The notes below the pieces were generated by a model, which did not search any database, was not told where the DNA came from, and was given only the letters and a program-made list of their open reading frames with translations. The position numbers were made by a program, and so were the translations under genes. A stretch of 64,000 nt of DNA from Methylobacterium oxalidis (lineage in GTDB: Bacteria; Pseudomonadota; Alphaproteobacteria; Rhizobiales; Beijerinckiaceae), in assembly GCF_007992195.1 (NCBI RefSeq), contig NZ_BJZU01000004.1, positions 62,001 through 126,000 of the forward strand, in the 5' to 3' direction. This document shows, piece by piece, positions 56,094 to 64,000 of this stretch. Within the stretch, counting starts at the first letter, position 1. Each line of letters opens with the position of its first letter.

Positions 56094-58160
56094 TCACCCG
56101 CGCGGCGTGAGGACGACGCTCTGGGCCCCCGCCTCGGGCGCGCCCGAGGCCGCGGCGACCTGGTCGGCTCCGGCACCCGCCTGGAGCAGGTACTCGACGA
56201 CGACCTGCGCGCGCAGGCGCGCGAGGTCCGGCTCCGGCTCGGCGTGCGCCGGGTCCGCGGCGCGCTCGGCCCTTCCGGTGGCCTTCTTGTCTGCCGGCTT
56301 CCCCTCCGCCGCCTGCCCCTTGGCCGACTTCGCCGCGTCCTTGGCCTGCTTGTCGTCCCGAGCCTGCTTGCTGTCCTTGCGGTGCGGGCCGTCCTTCGTC
56401 GGGGGAGCAGTCTTTCCGGATCTCGCGCCCGCTCCCGCCTCGGGAGCGGCTTTGCCGGTCCTGCTCTCGGCCGTGTCGATCGAGGCCGTGGTCTGGACGG
56501 CGGAGCCCTCCGTCTGCGGCTTCGCGAGTTGGCTGCCGGGCGGGTCGAGATGGGCCGCGACCTCGATCTTCAGGTCGGGGCAGAGCTTCGCGAGAGCCGC
56601 GACAGCATCGAGTACGGGATAGAAGTCGGGGCCGAGGGCGCTGCTGCCCTGCGAGAAGCGCAAGGGGTGCGCCCGGGTCTCGGCGGCGAGGTCGCGGCGG
56701 CAGGTCTCGCCGTCGCGCCGCTCCGGGGCGCCCGGCGTGCCGATTCTGACCGAGGCGCGCCACGCCGCCGGCAGGGTCGCCGGGAAGGCCGCGCGGAGGC
56801 GCCGCCCGCTCTCGGGATAGAGGCTGTCGCCCGAGAGCGTCACCTCCCGGTCGGACACCGCGAGCTCGCCGCTCGCCAGGATCGCGAACTGGGGAATCGC
56901 CGTCTCCAAGAGGGCGACGAGGTTCGGAGGCGCGCCCTCGGCGATACGGGTCCGGTCCACGACCCGCTCGCGGACGAAGCGCGGCCGCAGCGCGGCGAGC
57001 ACCCGCTCGCGCGATGCCGCGTCCGGCAGGTGCCCGGTCAGGGTGACGCTGTCCGCGTCTCGCCTGAGGGCGACCCGGTAGGGCGAGAGCGGCACGGACT
57101 CGACCGCGACGCCGCCGAGTTCCACGCCGGTCGGCCGCCGATCGCGCAGCAGCGTGCCGATCTCGGCCACCGCCTGACCGTCCAGGGCGTGGCCGGCAGC
57201 CGACAGGCGGCCCGCCTCGAAGCTGACGCGGCCGTCCCGCAGCAACCCCGACGCCTCGAGCGCGAAGCGGGCGAGCGCGTCCGGGTCGATCCGCGGATCG
57301 ATCCCGCGCGCGGTCCGCGTGCGATCCTCGACGGCGGCGCCTTCGGCCGCCTCCTGAGCCGCCTTGCGCAGGGCGCTCCGGGCCGCCTCGGAGACGACGT
57401 TGCCGGTCAGGGTCAGGCCGCCATCGGCGCGGCGCTCGACGGCGAACCGGAAGTCGGCAACCTGCGGCGCCCGGATCTCGATCCGGCCCGCGCTGAAGCC
57501 GGCGGGCAGGCTCGCGAGCGCGGCGCGCAGCGCCTCGTAGGCCTCCGCACCGGCGGCCTCACCCTCCAGGGACAGTGTCGTGTCGCGCACGGTGGCGACG
57601 GCGCCCGGTCCGAGAGCCTGCAGCCGCGCCACCGCGAAGGCGGCGGCGTCGAGGAAGTCCGGCGGACCGCCGCGGGCAGAGCGGGCCTCGTCGACGAGCG
57701 TGGCGGAGGGCGCCAGATCCGCCCGCAGCCGTGCCGCGATCTGTGCGCGCCCGATCTCCGCCGGACGATGCCCGGAGAGCTCGACCCGGTCCCGGGCCAC
57801 CTGCGTCGCCGTCCACACGAAGGGCGAGACCTCCTCGACCAGGCCGACGCTTGACTGGACGCGGCGGGCGCCAGCCACATCGGCGAGCCGCAGGAGCAGC
57901 ATGTCGCGCGCGCGCGCATCCGGCGCGTCGCCGCGGACCTCGAGGTCGCGCCCTTCCGCCGCGAGGCGGAACCACGTCTCGACCGCCGCATCGAGGGCGT
58001 TCCGCGGGTCCGTCGCCGTAGCGCGCCCGGCTGCCTCGACGGAACGCTCCAGGCCGGGCTGCCCATGGAGGGTGGCTCCGGCCCAGACCAGGCCGAGGGC
58101 GGGCAGGCCGAGCAGCCAGCCGTGACGCTGGAAGGCGGGAGAGGAGAGCACGGCGACCAC
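56094..58160 (-). CDS. BON-repeat/OmpA-like envelope protein with interrupted OmpA domain
   Basis: 688 residues. One N-terminal transmembrane segment (WLLGLPALGLVWAGATL, residues 14-30) is followed by about seven BON-like units marked by L-x-G turns (EVRGDAP, ELSGHRP, SLEGEAA, TLTGNVV, SAAGHAL, TLTGHLP, TLSGDSL). From about residue 500 an OmpA/MotB-like peptidoglycan-binding domain begins (RFSQGSSALGPDFYPVLDAVAALAKLCPDLKIEVAAHLD), is broken by about 100 Lys/Ala/Asp-rich residues (544-645), and resumes with LARLRAQVVVEYLLQAGA. The Asp and Arg that contact peptidoglycan in OmpA domains are present on either side. It probably anchors the inner membrane to the wall (inference). Confidence 0.82.
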   Translation of the reverse strand: MVAVLSSPAFQRHGWLLGLPALGLVWAGATLHGQPGLERSVEAAGRATATDPRNALDAAVETWFRLAAEGRDLEVRGDAPDARARDMLLLRLADVAGARRVQSSVGLVEEVSPFVWTATQVARDRVELSGHRPAEIGRAQIAARLRADLAPSATLVDEARSARGGPPDFLDAAAFAVARLQALGPGAVATVRDTTLSLEGEAAGAEAYEALRAALASLPAGFSAGRIEIRAPQVADFRFAVERRADGGLTLTGNVVSEAARSALRKAAQEAAEGAAVEDRTRTARGIDPRIDPDALARFALEASGLLRDGRVSFEAGRLSAAGHALDGQAVAEIGTLLRDRRPTGVELGGVAVESVPLSPYRVALRRDADSVTLTGHLPDAASRERVLAALRPRFVRERVVDRTRIAEGAPPNLVALLETAIPQFAILASGELAVSDREVTLSGDSLYPESGRRLRAAFPATLPAAWRASVRIGTPGAPERRDGETCRRDLAAETRAHPLRFSQGSSALGPDFYPVLDAVAALAKLCPDLKIEVAAHLDPPGSQLAKPQTEGSAVQTTASIDTAESRTGKAAPEAGAGARSGKTAPPTKDGPHRKDSKQARDDKQAKDAAKSAKGQAAEGKPADKKATGRAERAADPAHAEPEPDLARLRAQVVVEYLLQAGAGADQVAAASGAPEAGAQSVVLTPRG

Positions 58161-58255
58161 GCTGCGTCCGGGTGAGAAGCCTCGGCGACGGTCCTGCAGT
58201 GGAACCCGCCATCACGGCAGCTTGAAGGCTATCCCCGCAATCCTCGGGGGGGCAA

Positions 58256-58285
58256 ACGAAAAACCCCGGCCTCGCGGCCGGGGTT
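58256..58285 (-). terminator. Rho-independent terminator of the porin gene
   Basis: AACCCCGGCC-GCGA-GGCCGGGGTT (minus-strand reading) is a perfect 10-base stem with tetraloop; on that strand TTTCG follows, extending a T-run of five. Confidence 0.88.
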
Positions 58286-58317
58286 CTGGAGAGCGGGGTT
58301 AAGCCCGGTGCGGCGGC

Positions 58318-59964
58318 TTAGAAGTCGCGCTGCACGCGGAAGCGGGCCTGGAACGTGTCCTGCTGCGTGACCGTGAAGAGGTTCGTACCGGAGGACGTGT
58401 TGCGGTCCGCGTTGAGGACGCGGCCGTTGAGCGTGCCGACCTTGATGTACTGGGCCTCGGCGCCGATATCGAGATCCTTCACCGGCGACCAGATCAGGCT
58501 CGCGCCAGCGACGAACTGGTACGTGTCGCGCAGGACGGGGCTGAGGCCGAAGCCTGCCGTGCCCGGAGCGGCCGTGATCAGGTTGGTCGTGGGGTAGGTG
58601 ACTGCGCCGCTGGTGAGCGTGCCGGCGGCCGTACCGATGTTGGCCAGAGCGGCGCGGGTGCCCGACGGGAAGCGCATCTCGCCGTAGCTGCCGAAGAAGG
58701 CCGAACGCCACTCGGGAGCCCAGTAGTGGAGGTACGAGCCGACCACCGTGAAGCTGTTCGAGAGCTCGATGCGGCCGGTGTTCGGGTTCACGACGGCGTC
58801 GGCCAGCCACTGGTTGAACGGGTTGCCGCCGTAGACCGAGGTCTGGTTGATGTAGGTGCCGGTGAAGGCGGTGTAGCCCGTGTAGATCGAGGCGCCCTCG
58901 CCGTAGGCACCCTGCAGGTAGAGGGCGTCGCCCGGCGCGATGAAGGGCGCGTTGACCTTCACGCCACCCTGCACGGCCCAGCCGTAGGTGGTCTGGGCGC
59001 CGACGAAGGCGCCGGTGGCGATGCGGGCCGCAGCCGGACCGCCGACGAAGGTCGCGTTGAGCGGACCGCCGACGTTGATGTCCTTGACCGCCGCCGAGAT
59101 CTGGGCCGAACCCCAGGCCGCGTCGTAGCGGAGCGCGCCGACGAAGTCGGGCATGCGGGAACGCTCGACGGCGTCGATCTGGGTGACGCCGGTCACGACG
59201 CCCGCGGCGTTGCGCGAGATGATGATCGGGGTCGGGGCGGTCGTGCCCTGGAAGAAGGCGGCCGCCGTGCCCGCGCCCTGAGCAGGACCCGCGACCTGCG
59301 AGTAGAGCGGGTTCTTGCGGAACATCGGATCTTCCATCGAGATCGTCGCCGAGAAGCCCTCGCCGAACTTCGCCGTGTAGGCGAGCAGGTTCGTGGAGGG
59401 GACGTCGGAGCCGAGCGTCGAGGCGATGATCTCGAAGTCGTGGGCGTAGAAGTCGAAGAACGAGGAGGCGCGACCGGCGGTCAGGCCGGCGAACTGCACG
59501 AACGCCTTGTCGGCGACCACGAACTCCTGCACGCGGCCGAACGTGTCCTGACCGAAGGCCGGGAAGGCGTTGGCGATGCGCTGCTGGGTGCCCGAGGACA
59601 TCTTGCTCTGGCCGGTGCGGCTCGCGATCTCGGCGCGGACGAAGGCGCGCAGCGTGCCGTAGCCGGTCTGGGTGCGCGCGTCGAGGTTGAGGCGCAGCAG
59701 GCCGCGGGACTGGAAGGCGTCACCGGCGCCGGAGACCTGACGGCTGCCGTCGGTCATGTAGCCGGCCTCGTAACGGGCGCGGCCCGAGATACGCAGGCAG
59801 GTCTCGGTACCCGGGATGTAGAAGAAGCCGGCTCCGTAGGCGGAGCAGACGCGGACGAACTCGACAGGAACGGCCTTCTTGACGGGAAGGTCCGCGGCCT
59901 GAGCCCCTGCGACGACGGTCAGCCCCGCCGCCGACCCCAGAAGAAGGCTCTTCACGAGCTTCAT
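58318..59964 (-). CDS. Porin, alphaproteobacterial Porin_2 (Omp2-like) family
   Basis: 548 residues. The signal peptide is MKLVKSLLLGSAAGLTVVAGAQA, and the mature start ADLPVKKAVPVEFVRVCSAYGAGFFYIPGTETCLRISGR, with its two-Cys pattern, is typical of the family. Repeated amphipathic strands follow, and the C-terminus FQARFRVQRDF ends in Phe for outer-membrane assembly. It is a general diffusion channel. GGAGGTTTCACT provides a strong ribosome-binding site for the ATG at 59964. It has its own terminator, so it is monocistronic and probably highly expressed. Confidence 0.95.
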   Translation of the reverse strand: MKLVKSLLLGSAAGLTVVAGAQAADLPVKKAVPVEFVRVCSAYGAGFFYIPGTETCLRISGRARYEAGYMTDGSRQVSGAGDAFQSRGLLRLNLDARTQTGYGTLRAFVRAEIASRTGQSKMSSGTQQRIANAFPAFGQDTFGRVQEFVVADKAFVQFAGLTAGRASSFFDFYAHDFEIIASTLGSDVPSTNLLAYTAKFGEGFSATISMEDPMFRKNPLYSQVAGPAQGAGTAAAFFQGTTAPTPIIISRNAAGVVTGVTQIDAVERSRMPDFVGALRYDAAWGSAQISAAVKDINVGGPLNATFVGGPAAARIATGAFVGAQTTYGWAVQGGVKVNAPFIAPGDALYLQGAYGEGASIYTGYTAFTGTYINQTSVYGGNPFNQWLADAVVNPNTGRIELSNSFTVVGSYLHYWAPEWRSAFFGSYGEMRFPSGTRAALANIGTAAGTLTSGAVTYPTTNLITAAPGTAGFGLSPVLRDTYQFVAGASLIWSPVKDLDIGAEAQYIKVGTLNGRVLNADRNTSSGTNLFTVTQQDTFQARFRVQRDF

Positions 59965-60390
59965 AGTGAAACCTCCAAAAGCTTCGAGACCCTCGGGACC
60001 GGACGTTATGTCGGCACCGGCTTTCCTTGCGCGCCGGCTTGTCCGCTCGTCCTTTTTCCCGTGGAGGTCTGGCCCTCCCCGCACGGGCATCGGCCGAACC
60101 TTGGGCGGGATTTCATCCCTGCCTTGGCCATACCATGAGCGAGGGTCCGCCCGGCGGCAACACGGATCAGCAAGTTCACAGCTGCGTGAGAGGGCTTTGC
60201 CAGGTGCTGTTGCAGGTCAGCAACGAATCCATACACGAGGCGCCGCTTAACCTGCCGATCGGGCGGCTTTCCCGGGGCTCCTGAGCCGCCTCAGCAAGAT
60301 CGGACGAGGTGAAGGGAACGTCCTCCAGGCGGCGCGCAAGGTAATCCGGCCCGCCTCTTCGGCATTCGATTCGAGAATCGGGCGGTCGAT
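59965..60390. other. Gap upstream of the porin gene
   Basis: 426 bases on the far side of the Uup-like gene. It should hold the porin promoter and long leader. Its distal end has three GANTC sites in 25 bases (60368-60372, 60375-60379, 60388-60392), two of them forming the palindrome CGATTC-GA-GAATCG just beyond the upstream stop codon. No gene-like frame stands out. Confidence 0.5.
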
Positions 60391-62211
60391 TCAGGCGCCG
60401 GACGCCTCGCGCTGCATCTCCAGCGTGAGCCAACGCTCTTCTGCAACCGCGAGCTCGCTTTCCGCATCGACGAGGGTCGCGGATGCCTTCTCGAAGCGAG
60501 CCGGATCGCGGGCGTAGAGATTCGGATCGGCCAGGATCTCGCGCAGCTTGGCGATGGCGCCCTCGAGCTTCTCGATGCGCGCCGGGAGGGTCTTCAGCTC
60601 GTGCTGCTCCTTGAAGCCGAGCTTCGCCCGTGCCGCGCCCGGCGCTTCCTGAACGGCCTGCCGCTCGCGGAGGGACGCCTTCCTCGGCTCCGGCTTCGGA
60701 CCCGTGCGGGCCTGAATGCCGGCGCCGCGCTGCGCCACCATGTCGGTATAGCCGCCCGCGTACTCGATCCAGCGCCCCTCCCCCTCGCTCACGAGCACGC
60801 TGCCGACGACCCGGTCGAGGAAGTCGCGATCGTGGCTGACGAGGATCAGGGTTCCGGCATAGTCGCCGAGCATCTCCTGGAGGAGGTCGAGGGTCTCGAG
60901 ATCGAGGTCGTTCGTCGGCTCGTCGAGGACGAGGAGGTTCGAGGGCTGCGCGAGCGCCTTGGCGATCAGGAGGCGGTTGCGCTCGCCGCCAGAAAGGACG
61001 CTCACGGGCGTGCGCGCCTGCTCGGGCGTGAACAGGAAGTCCTTCAGGTAGCCGATCACGTGGCGGCTCTCGCCGCCGACCGAGACCGTGTCGCCGCGCC
61101 CGCCCGTCAGAACCTCGGTGACGGTCTGTCCAGGCTCCAGCACGGCGCGCGTCTGGTCGAGGAGCATCATCCGGAGGTTGGTGCCGAGCTGCACGCTGCC
61201 CGAATCGGGCTCGAGCTTGCCGGTGAGCAGGTTGACGAGGGTGGTCTTGCCCGCCCCGTTCGCTCCGACGATGCCGAGCCGGTCGCCGCGTGCGACGCGC
61301 AGGGACAGGCCGTCGACGATGCGCCGCGCTCCGTAGGACTTCGCGACGTTTCGCGCCTCGACCACGATGGTGCCGGAGGATTCCGCCTCGGTCGAGGTCA
61401 TGCTGACGGTACCGACCGGGCGGCGGTCCTCCCGCCGCTGCTGCCGCAGGGCGTGCAGGTTGCCCAGGCGCCGGACGTTGCGCTTGCGGCGGGCGGTGAC
61501 GCCGTAGCGGAGCCAATCCTCCTCGGCGGCGATCTTGCGGTCGAGTTTGTGCCGGTCCCGCTCCTCTTCCTCGAAGAAGGCGTCGCGCCACGCCTCGAAG
61601 CCCGAGAAGCCCTGCTCGATGCGCCGCGTCACGCCGCGGTCGAGCCAGATCGTCGCCCGCGACAAGGCGGAGAGGAAGCGCCGGTCGTGGCTGATCAGCA
61701 CGAGGGCCGAGCGCGTGCCGCGCAGCTCCGCCTCGAGCCACTCGATGGCGGGCAGGTCGAGGTGGTTCGTCGGTTCGTCGAGGAGCAGGATGTCGGGCTC
61801 GGGCGCCAGCGCCTGGGCGAGCGCGGCACGCCGCCCCTCGCCGCCGGAGAGGCGGCGGGGATCCTCCTCGCCGGTGAGGCCGAGGCTTTCCAGGAGGTAG
61901 CGGGCCCGGTGCGGGTCGTCGCCGGGCGCGAGACCGGCCTCGGCGAAGGCGAGCACCGTCTCGAACCCCGAGAAATCCGGCTCCTGCGCGAGGTAGCGGA
62001 TCGTCGTGCCCGGCTGCACGAAGCGCGCGCCCCGGTCGGGCTCGATCAGCCCGGCCGCGATGCGCAGCAGGGTCGACTTGCCGGACCCGTTGCGCCCGAC
62101 GAGGCAGGCGCGCTCGCCCGGCGCGATCGCGATCTCGGCGCGCTCGATCAGCGGCGTGCCGCCGAAGGTGAGCGCGACGTCCTGGAGGGTGAGAAGCGGG
62201 GGAGCGGCCAT
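60391..62211 (-). CDS. uup: ABC-F family ATPase, Uup type
   Basis: 606 residues with two ABC domains and no membrane domain. Walker A motifs are GRNGSGKSTLL and GANGAGKTTLV, signatures LSGGEGRRAAL and LSGGERNRLLI, and Walker B/D loops LLLDEPTNHLDLPA and LVLDEPTNDLDLET. A C-terminal coiled coil (ARIEKLEGAIAKLREILAD) is typical of Uup. ABC-F proteins act on ribosomes or DNA-linked processes. The ATG at 62211 (MAAPPLLTLQDVAL) is favoured over an upstream start. Confidence 0.95.
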   Translation of the reverse strand: MAAPPLLTLQDVALTFGGTPLIERAEIAIAPGERACLVGRNGSGKSTLLRIAAGLIEPDRGARFVQPGTTIRYLAQEPDFSGFETVLAFAEAGLAPGDDPHRARYLLESLGLTGEEDPRRLSGGEGRRAALAQALAPEPDILLLDEPTNHLDLPAIEWLEAELRGTRSALVLISHDRRFLSALSRATIWLDRGVTRRIEQGFSGFEAWRDAFFEEEERDRHKLDRKIAAEEDWLRYGVTARRKRNVRRLGNLHALRQQRREDRRPVGTVSMTSTEAESSGTIVVEARNVAKSYGARRIVDGLSLRVARGDRLGIVGANGAGKTTLVNLLTGKLEPDSGSVQLGTNLRMMLLDQTRAVLEPGQTVTEVLTGGRGDTVSVGGESRHVIGYLKDFLFTPEQARTPVSVLSGGERNRLLIAKALAQPSNLLVLDEPTNDLDLETLDLLQEMLGDYAGTLILVSHDRDFLDRVVGSVLVSEGEGRWIEYAGGYTDMVAQRGAGIQARTGPKPEPRKASLRERQAVQEAPGAARAKLGFKEQHELKTLPARIEKLEGAIAKLREILADPNLYARDPARFEKASATLVDAESELAVAEERWLTLEMQREASGA

Positions 62212-62262
62212 GCGCGGGCTTATGACAGCGCGCGCGACCGCGAACAATTCCGCCGGCCGGCC

Positions 62263-62481
62263 TCAGGCCGTGGGATTGGCCGGCCCCGTCGGCGAGGGAT
62301 CGGGCGTGATCTGGGGCGAGGGCCCGGGGTCGTTGATCGGGATCTCGGCCGGGCGCCCGCCGGGCGCCTCCTGCGGCGTCTCGCCGGGAATCTCCGGGCC
62401 GGGACTCGGCTGCGGAGTCTGCGGCGGCTCGTAGGGGGTCTCCGGGATCGGAGCCTCGGGGATCGGGCCCGGGTTCGACAT
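62263..62481 (-). CDS. Small Pro/Glu-rich protein
   Basis: 72 residues, about one-third proline, with P-E-x-P and P-G-P patterns and no hydrophobic stretch; probably disordered. Similar short Pro-rich frames are frequent in Methylobacterium-like genomes. TGAGGAGGAGC lies just upstream of the ATG, a strong ribosome-binding site supporting expression. Function unknown. Confidence 0.65.
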   Translation of the reverse strand: MSNPGPIPEAPIPETPYEPPQTPQPSPGPEIPGETPQEAPGGRPAEIPINDPGPSPQITPDPSPTGPANPTA

Positions 62482-62578
62482 GCGCGACGCTCCTCCTCAC
62501 AGCGACGGGGTGTCGTCGCCAACGGATGCCCGCGCGCAGCGGTTCCTCGGGGAGCGCACGCTCTCCCGCCCCCTTCCG

Positions 62579-62893
62579 CTACTTCTTCGTGAGGAGGAGG
62601 TTGCCCTCCTTGCCGACCGACTTGCGGATCTTCTCGGCGAAGAGGGCGAGCAGCAGCGGCAGGCGAACCTCGACGCGCACGCTGTCCTGGCCGACATCGA
62701 TCTGACCGTCGACGCTCTGCGTCAGCGCCGAGAGGGCGAAGTCGAGCCTGTCGCCCGTCCAGGCGAGATTGCCGATCGTGACGCCGCTCTTGCCGAGCAG
62801 CGCCCGGCCCTGCTCCACGCCGGTCTCGATGCGGCGCCGGGCCTCGTCCCGGCCGAGCTCGTGCGGGATCTCGACGATGAGGGGCTTGGCCAT
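62579..62893 (-). CDS. PHA-granule-region family protein (PHA_gran_rgn)
   Basis: 104 residues matching the small polyhydroxyalkanoate-system family. KPLIVEIPHELGRDEARRRIETGVEQ is followed by WTGDRLDFALSALTQSVDGQIDVGQDSVRVEVRLPLLLALFAEKI. It is cytoplasmic with a beta-strand core. The exact role is not known; relatives are often encoded near PHA synthesis genes, which are not in this window. Confidence 0.85.
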   Translation of the reverse strand: MAKPLIVEIPHELGRDEARRRIETGVEQGRALLGKSGVTIGNLAWTGDRLDFALSALTQSVDGQIDVGQDSVRVEVRLPLLLALFAEKIRKSVGKEGNLLLTKK

Positions 62894-62986
62894 CTGCGGG
62901 TATCGTCCTCTTGGGCTGAACCCTGCTCAGATGGGGCCGCTCTGCGCCCCGGGCAACGCCGGCGCGCTGGCGCCGGCGCCGGAAGG

Positions 62987-63340
62987 TCAGTCGAGCACGT
63001 GAAGCGAGACGTAGGTGGTGCCGCCCATGCCGAGGGCCCGGGCCGAGCCGCGGGACAGGTCGATGATGCGGCCGCGCACGAACGGGCCCCGATCGTTGAT
63101 GCGGACCACGACGGAACGGCCCGTGCGCGCGTCGGCGACCCGGACGCGGGTGCCGAAGGGCAGGCTGCGATGGGCGGCGGTCAACCCGTTCGGGTTGAAG
63201 CGCTCGCCATTCGCGGTCCGGCTGCCGCTGCCGTACCAGGAAGCCGCGCCGGACTGGGCCGAGGCGGTGTTCAGGGCGGCGACGGAGAGGACGGTTCCGA
63301 GGATGGCGGCGGCGGTCCAACGAACGGGCTTCATGTGCAT
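62987..63340 (-). CDS. rlpA: RlpA-like septal ring lytic transglycosylase domain protein
   Basis: 117 residues. A signal peptide (residues 1-29, ending NTASA) precedes a double-psi beta-barrel: GAASWYGSG, ANGERFNPNGLTAAHRSLPFGTRVRVADARTGRSVVVRINDRGPFVRGRIIDLSRGSARALGM. The Asp in INDRGP and His in TAAHRSLP are at the catalytic positions of RlpA. It lacks the SPOR domain of full-length RlpA and has no lipobox, so it would be a free periplasmic enzyme. Confidence 0.9.
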   Translation of the reverse strand: MHMKPVRWTAAAILGTVLSVAALNTASAQSGAASWYGSGSRTANGERFNPNGLTAAHRSLPFGTRVRVADARTGRSVVVRINDRGPFVRGRIIDLSRGSARALGMGGTTYVSLHVLD

Positions 63341-64000
63341 CCCGCATTCCCTTGTTGTTTGTGACGGTCGCGGAAAATGAAGCGGATGTCGGCCAAAATG
63401 AGACGCCGCTCTTCGAACGGCGTTCAGGCCGCATGCAGGCTATATCCAACGCGCAAGCTCGGGTTGACCGGTCTAAGCAACGTGCAAGATCTGATTTCTT
63501 CAGCGCCACTTCGTTCGGCGGGCCAAATACATCGGTCTGCTGCCCTCTAAAGAAGACGGCAAGTCGAACGAGAACGGCATTCCGGCCGACGAGACCTGCG
63601 TGCGGCGAAACCCTGCCCCACGCGACATGCGGGAACTTTTCCCGCGCTTGCCCCGCGTGCGGGAATCGCGACCGTGCCGTTGCTCAGAGGTTTGTGCGGA
63701 CGAATGGCTGACAGGCGCGAGCGTTGTCCGCCCGGTTCTCAGCGATGAGAGCCTGCCGCGCTCACGTCGAGCCGAGGATAGAGGCAGGCCAGCACAGCAG
63801 AGATCCGCGCGAGTCAGAATTCGAGCTTGATCTGCCGCACCTTACCGCAGTGCATCATCCTCGTTCTGCTGAGAAGGCGTGCCGCTCGGCAAAATCTGCA
63901 GCCCCAAATCGAGACGCCTTTTCTCGAACCTGGCAACCCGACCTTTACCCTACCCGCAGCATGGTGCCCCGGTCAGTCGCGTAACCGGTGTTTGCCATGG
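63341..64000. other. Gene-free end of the window
   Basis: About 660 bases, less GC-rich than most of the window. Frames of 70-120 codons exist on the plus strand but show no protein-like composition or family features. The minus strand is closed in all frames within the last 60 bases. A 7-base hairpin (63629-63645) is the only clear structure. The rlpA promoter should lie at the left end. Confidence 0.5.
63629..63645. repeat. Hairpin in the gene-free region
   Basis: GCGGGAA-CTT-TTCCCGC is a perfect 7-base stem with a three-base loop. TGCGGGAA recurs at 63658-63665, 30 bases downstream of its first copy. Confidence 0.5.

Noticed and set aside
63352..63984. Plus-strand frames of 76-119 codons at the window end as genes
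   Set aside because: They have no ribosome-binding site with a plausible start, unnatural amino-acid composition and no recognisable motif.

Overview
The window is GC-rich DNA from an alphaproteobacterium, most likely Hyphomicrobiales and plausibly Methylobacteriaceae. Pointers are the CtrA/ChpT cell-cycle proteins, GANTC sites upstream of ctrA, EipA (DUF1134), a TIGR02302 protein, DUF2852, a DUF6894-type protein, a Porin_2-type porin, a PHA-granule-region protein and a PQQ-type beta-propeller protein. The genus is inference. Most of the window is chromosomal housekeeping and envelope functions. I see no rRNA, tRNA, CRISPR array, prophage or insertion sequence.

Layout. (1) 1-9852, motility and cell cycle: the 5' part of fliI diverges from ctrA; after a PRISE-type reductase comes a leftward chemotaxis run, cheA (with fused receiver), cheW, cheY, cheB and cheR, preceded by chpT. 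(2) 10013-19759: cysQ, a YHS protein, eipA, a coiled-coil membrane protein, a small Cys-rich exported protein, lptM-lysA, a threonine aldolase and the large TIGR02302 protein with a Gln/Gly-rich tail. (3) 19838-24515: twin-TM protein, PagL-like lipid A deacylase, PduO-type adenosyltransferase, etfB-etfA and 3-hydroxybutyryl-CoA dehydrogenase, an electron-transfer and acyl-CoA module. (4) 24546-34637: quinone oxidoreductase, upp, DUF2852, a TetR regulator with a perfect palindrome downstream of it, REP-like hairpins, deoB, a YejF-like ABC ATPase, a lytic transglycosylase with SPOR domain, a lipoprotein hydrolase and a Crp/Fnr regulator. (5) 34790-43381: DUF6894-type protein, O-antigen-ligase-like protein, an overlapping ankyrin/quinoprotein pair, uvrB with a long N-terminal extension, and a YidB-like protein. 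(6) 43445-53301: fabD-fabG-acpP-fabF, then rpoZ-rsh-pyrE, a 408-base AT-richer gap, a NYN nuclease, and smpB and dapA on the other strand. (7) 53487-64000: soluble lytic transglycosylase, a BON/OmpA-like envelope protein with a small membrane partner, porin, Uup-type ABC-F protein, Pro-rich peptide, PHA-granule-region protein, RlpA-like protein and a gene-free end.

The strongest functional theme is control of the cell envelope and cell cycle. CtrA and ChpT belong to one phosphorelay and flank the chemotaxis and flagellar genes. Three peptidoglycan lytic enzymes, EipA, PagL-like, OmpA-like, porin and O-antigen-ligase-like proteins act at the envelope. I found no clear new defence or mobile system. 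The most unusual items are the BON/OmpA protein whose OmpA-like domain is interrupted by about 100 charged residues, the quinoprotein with altered active-site motifs coupled to an ankyrin protein, and the regulatory DNA upstream of ctrA and downstream of tetR.
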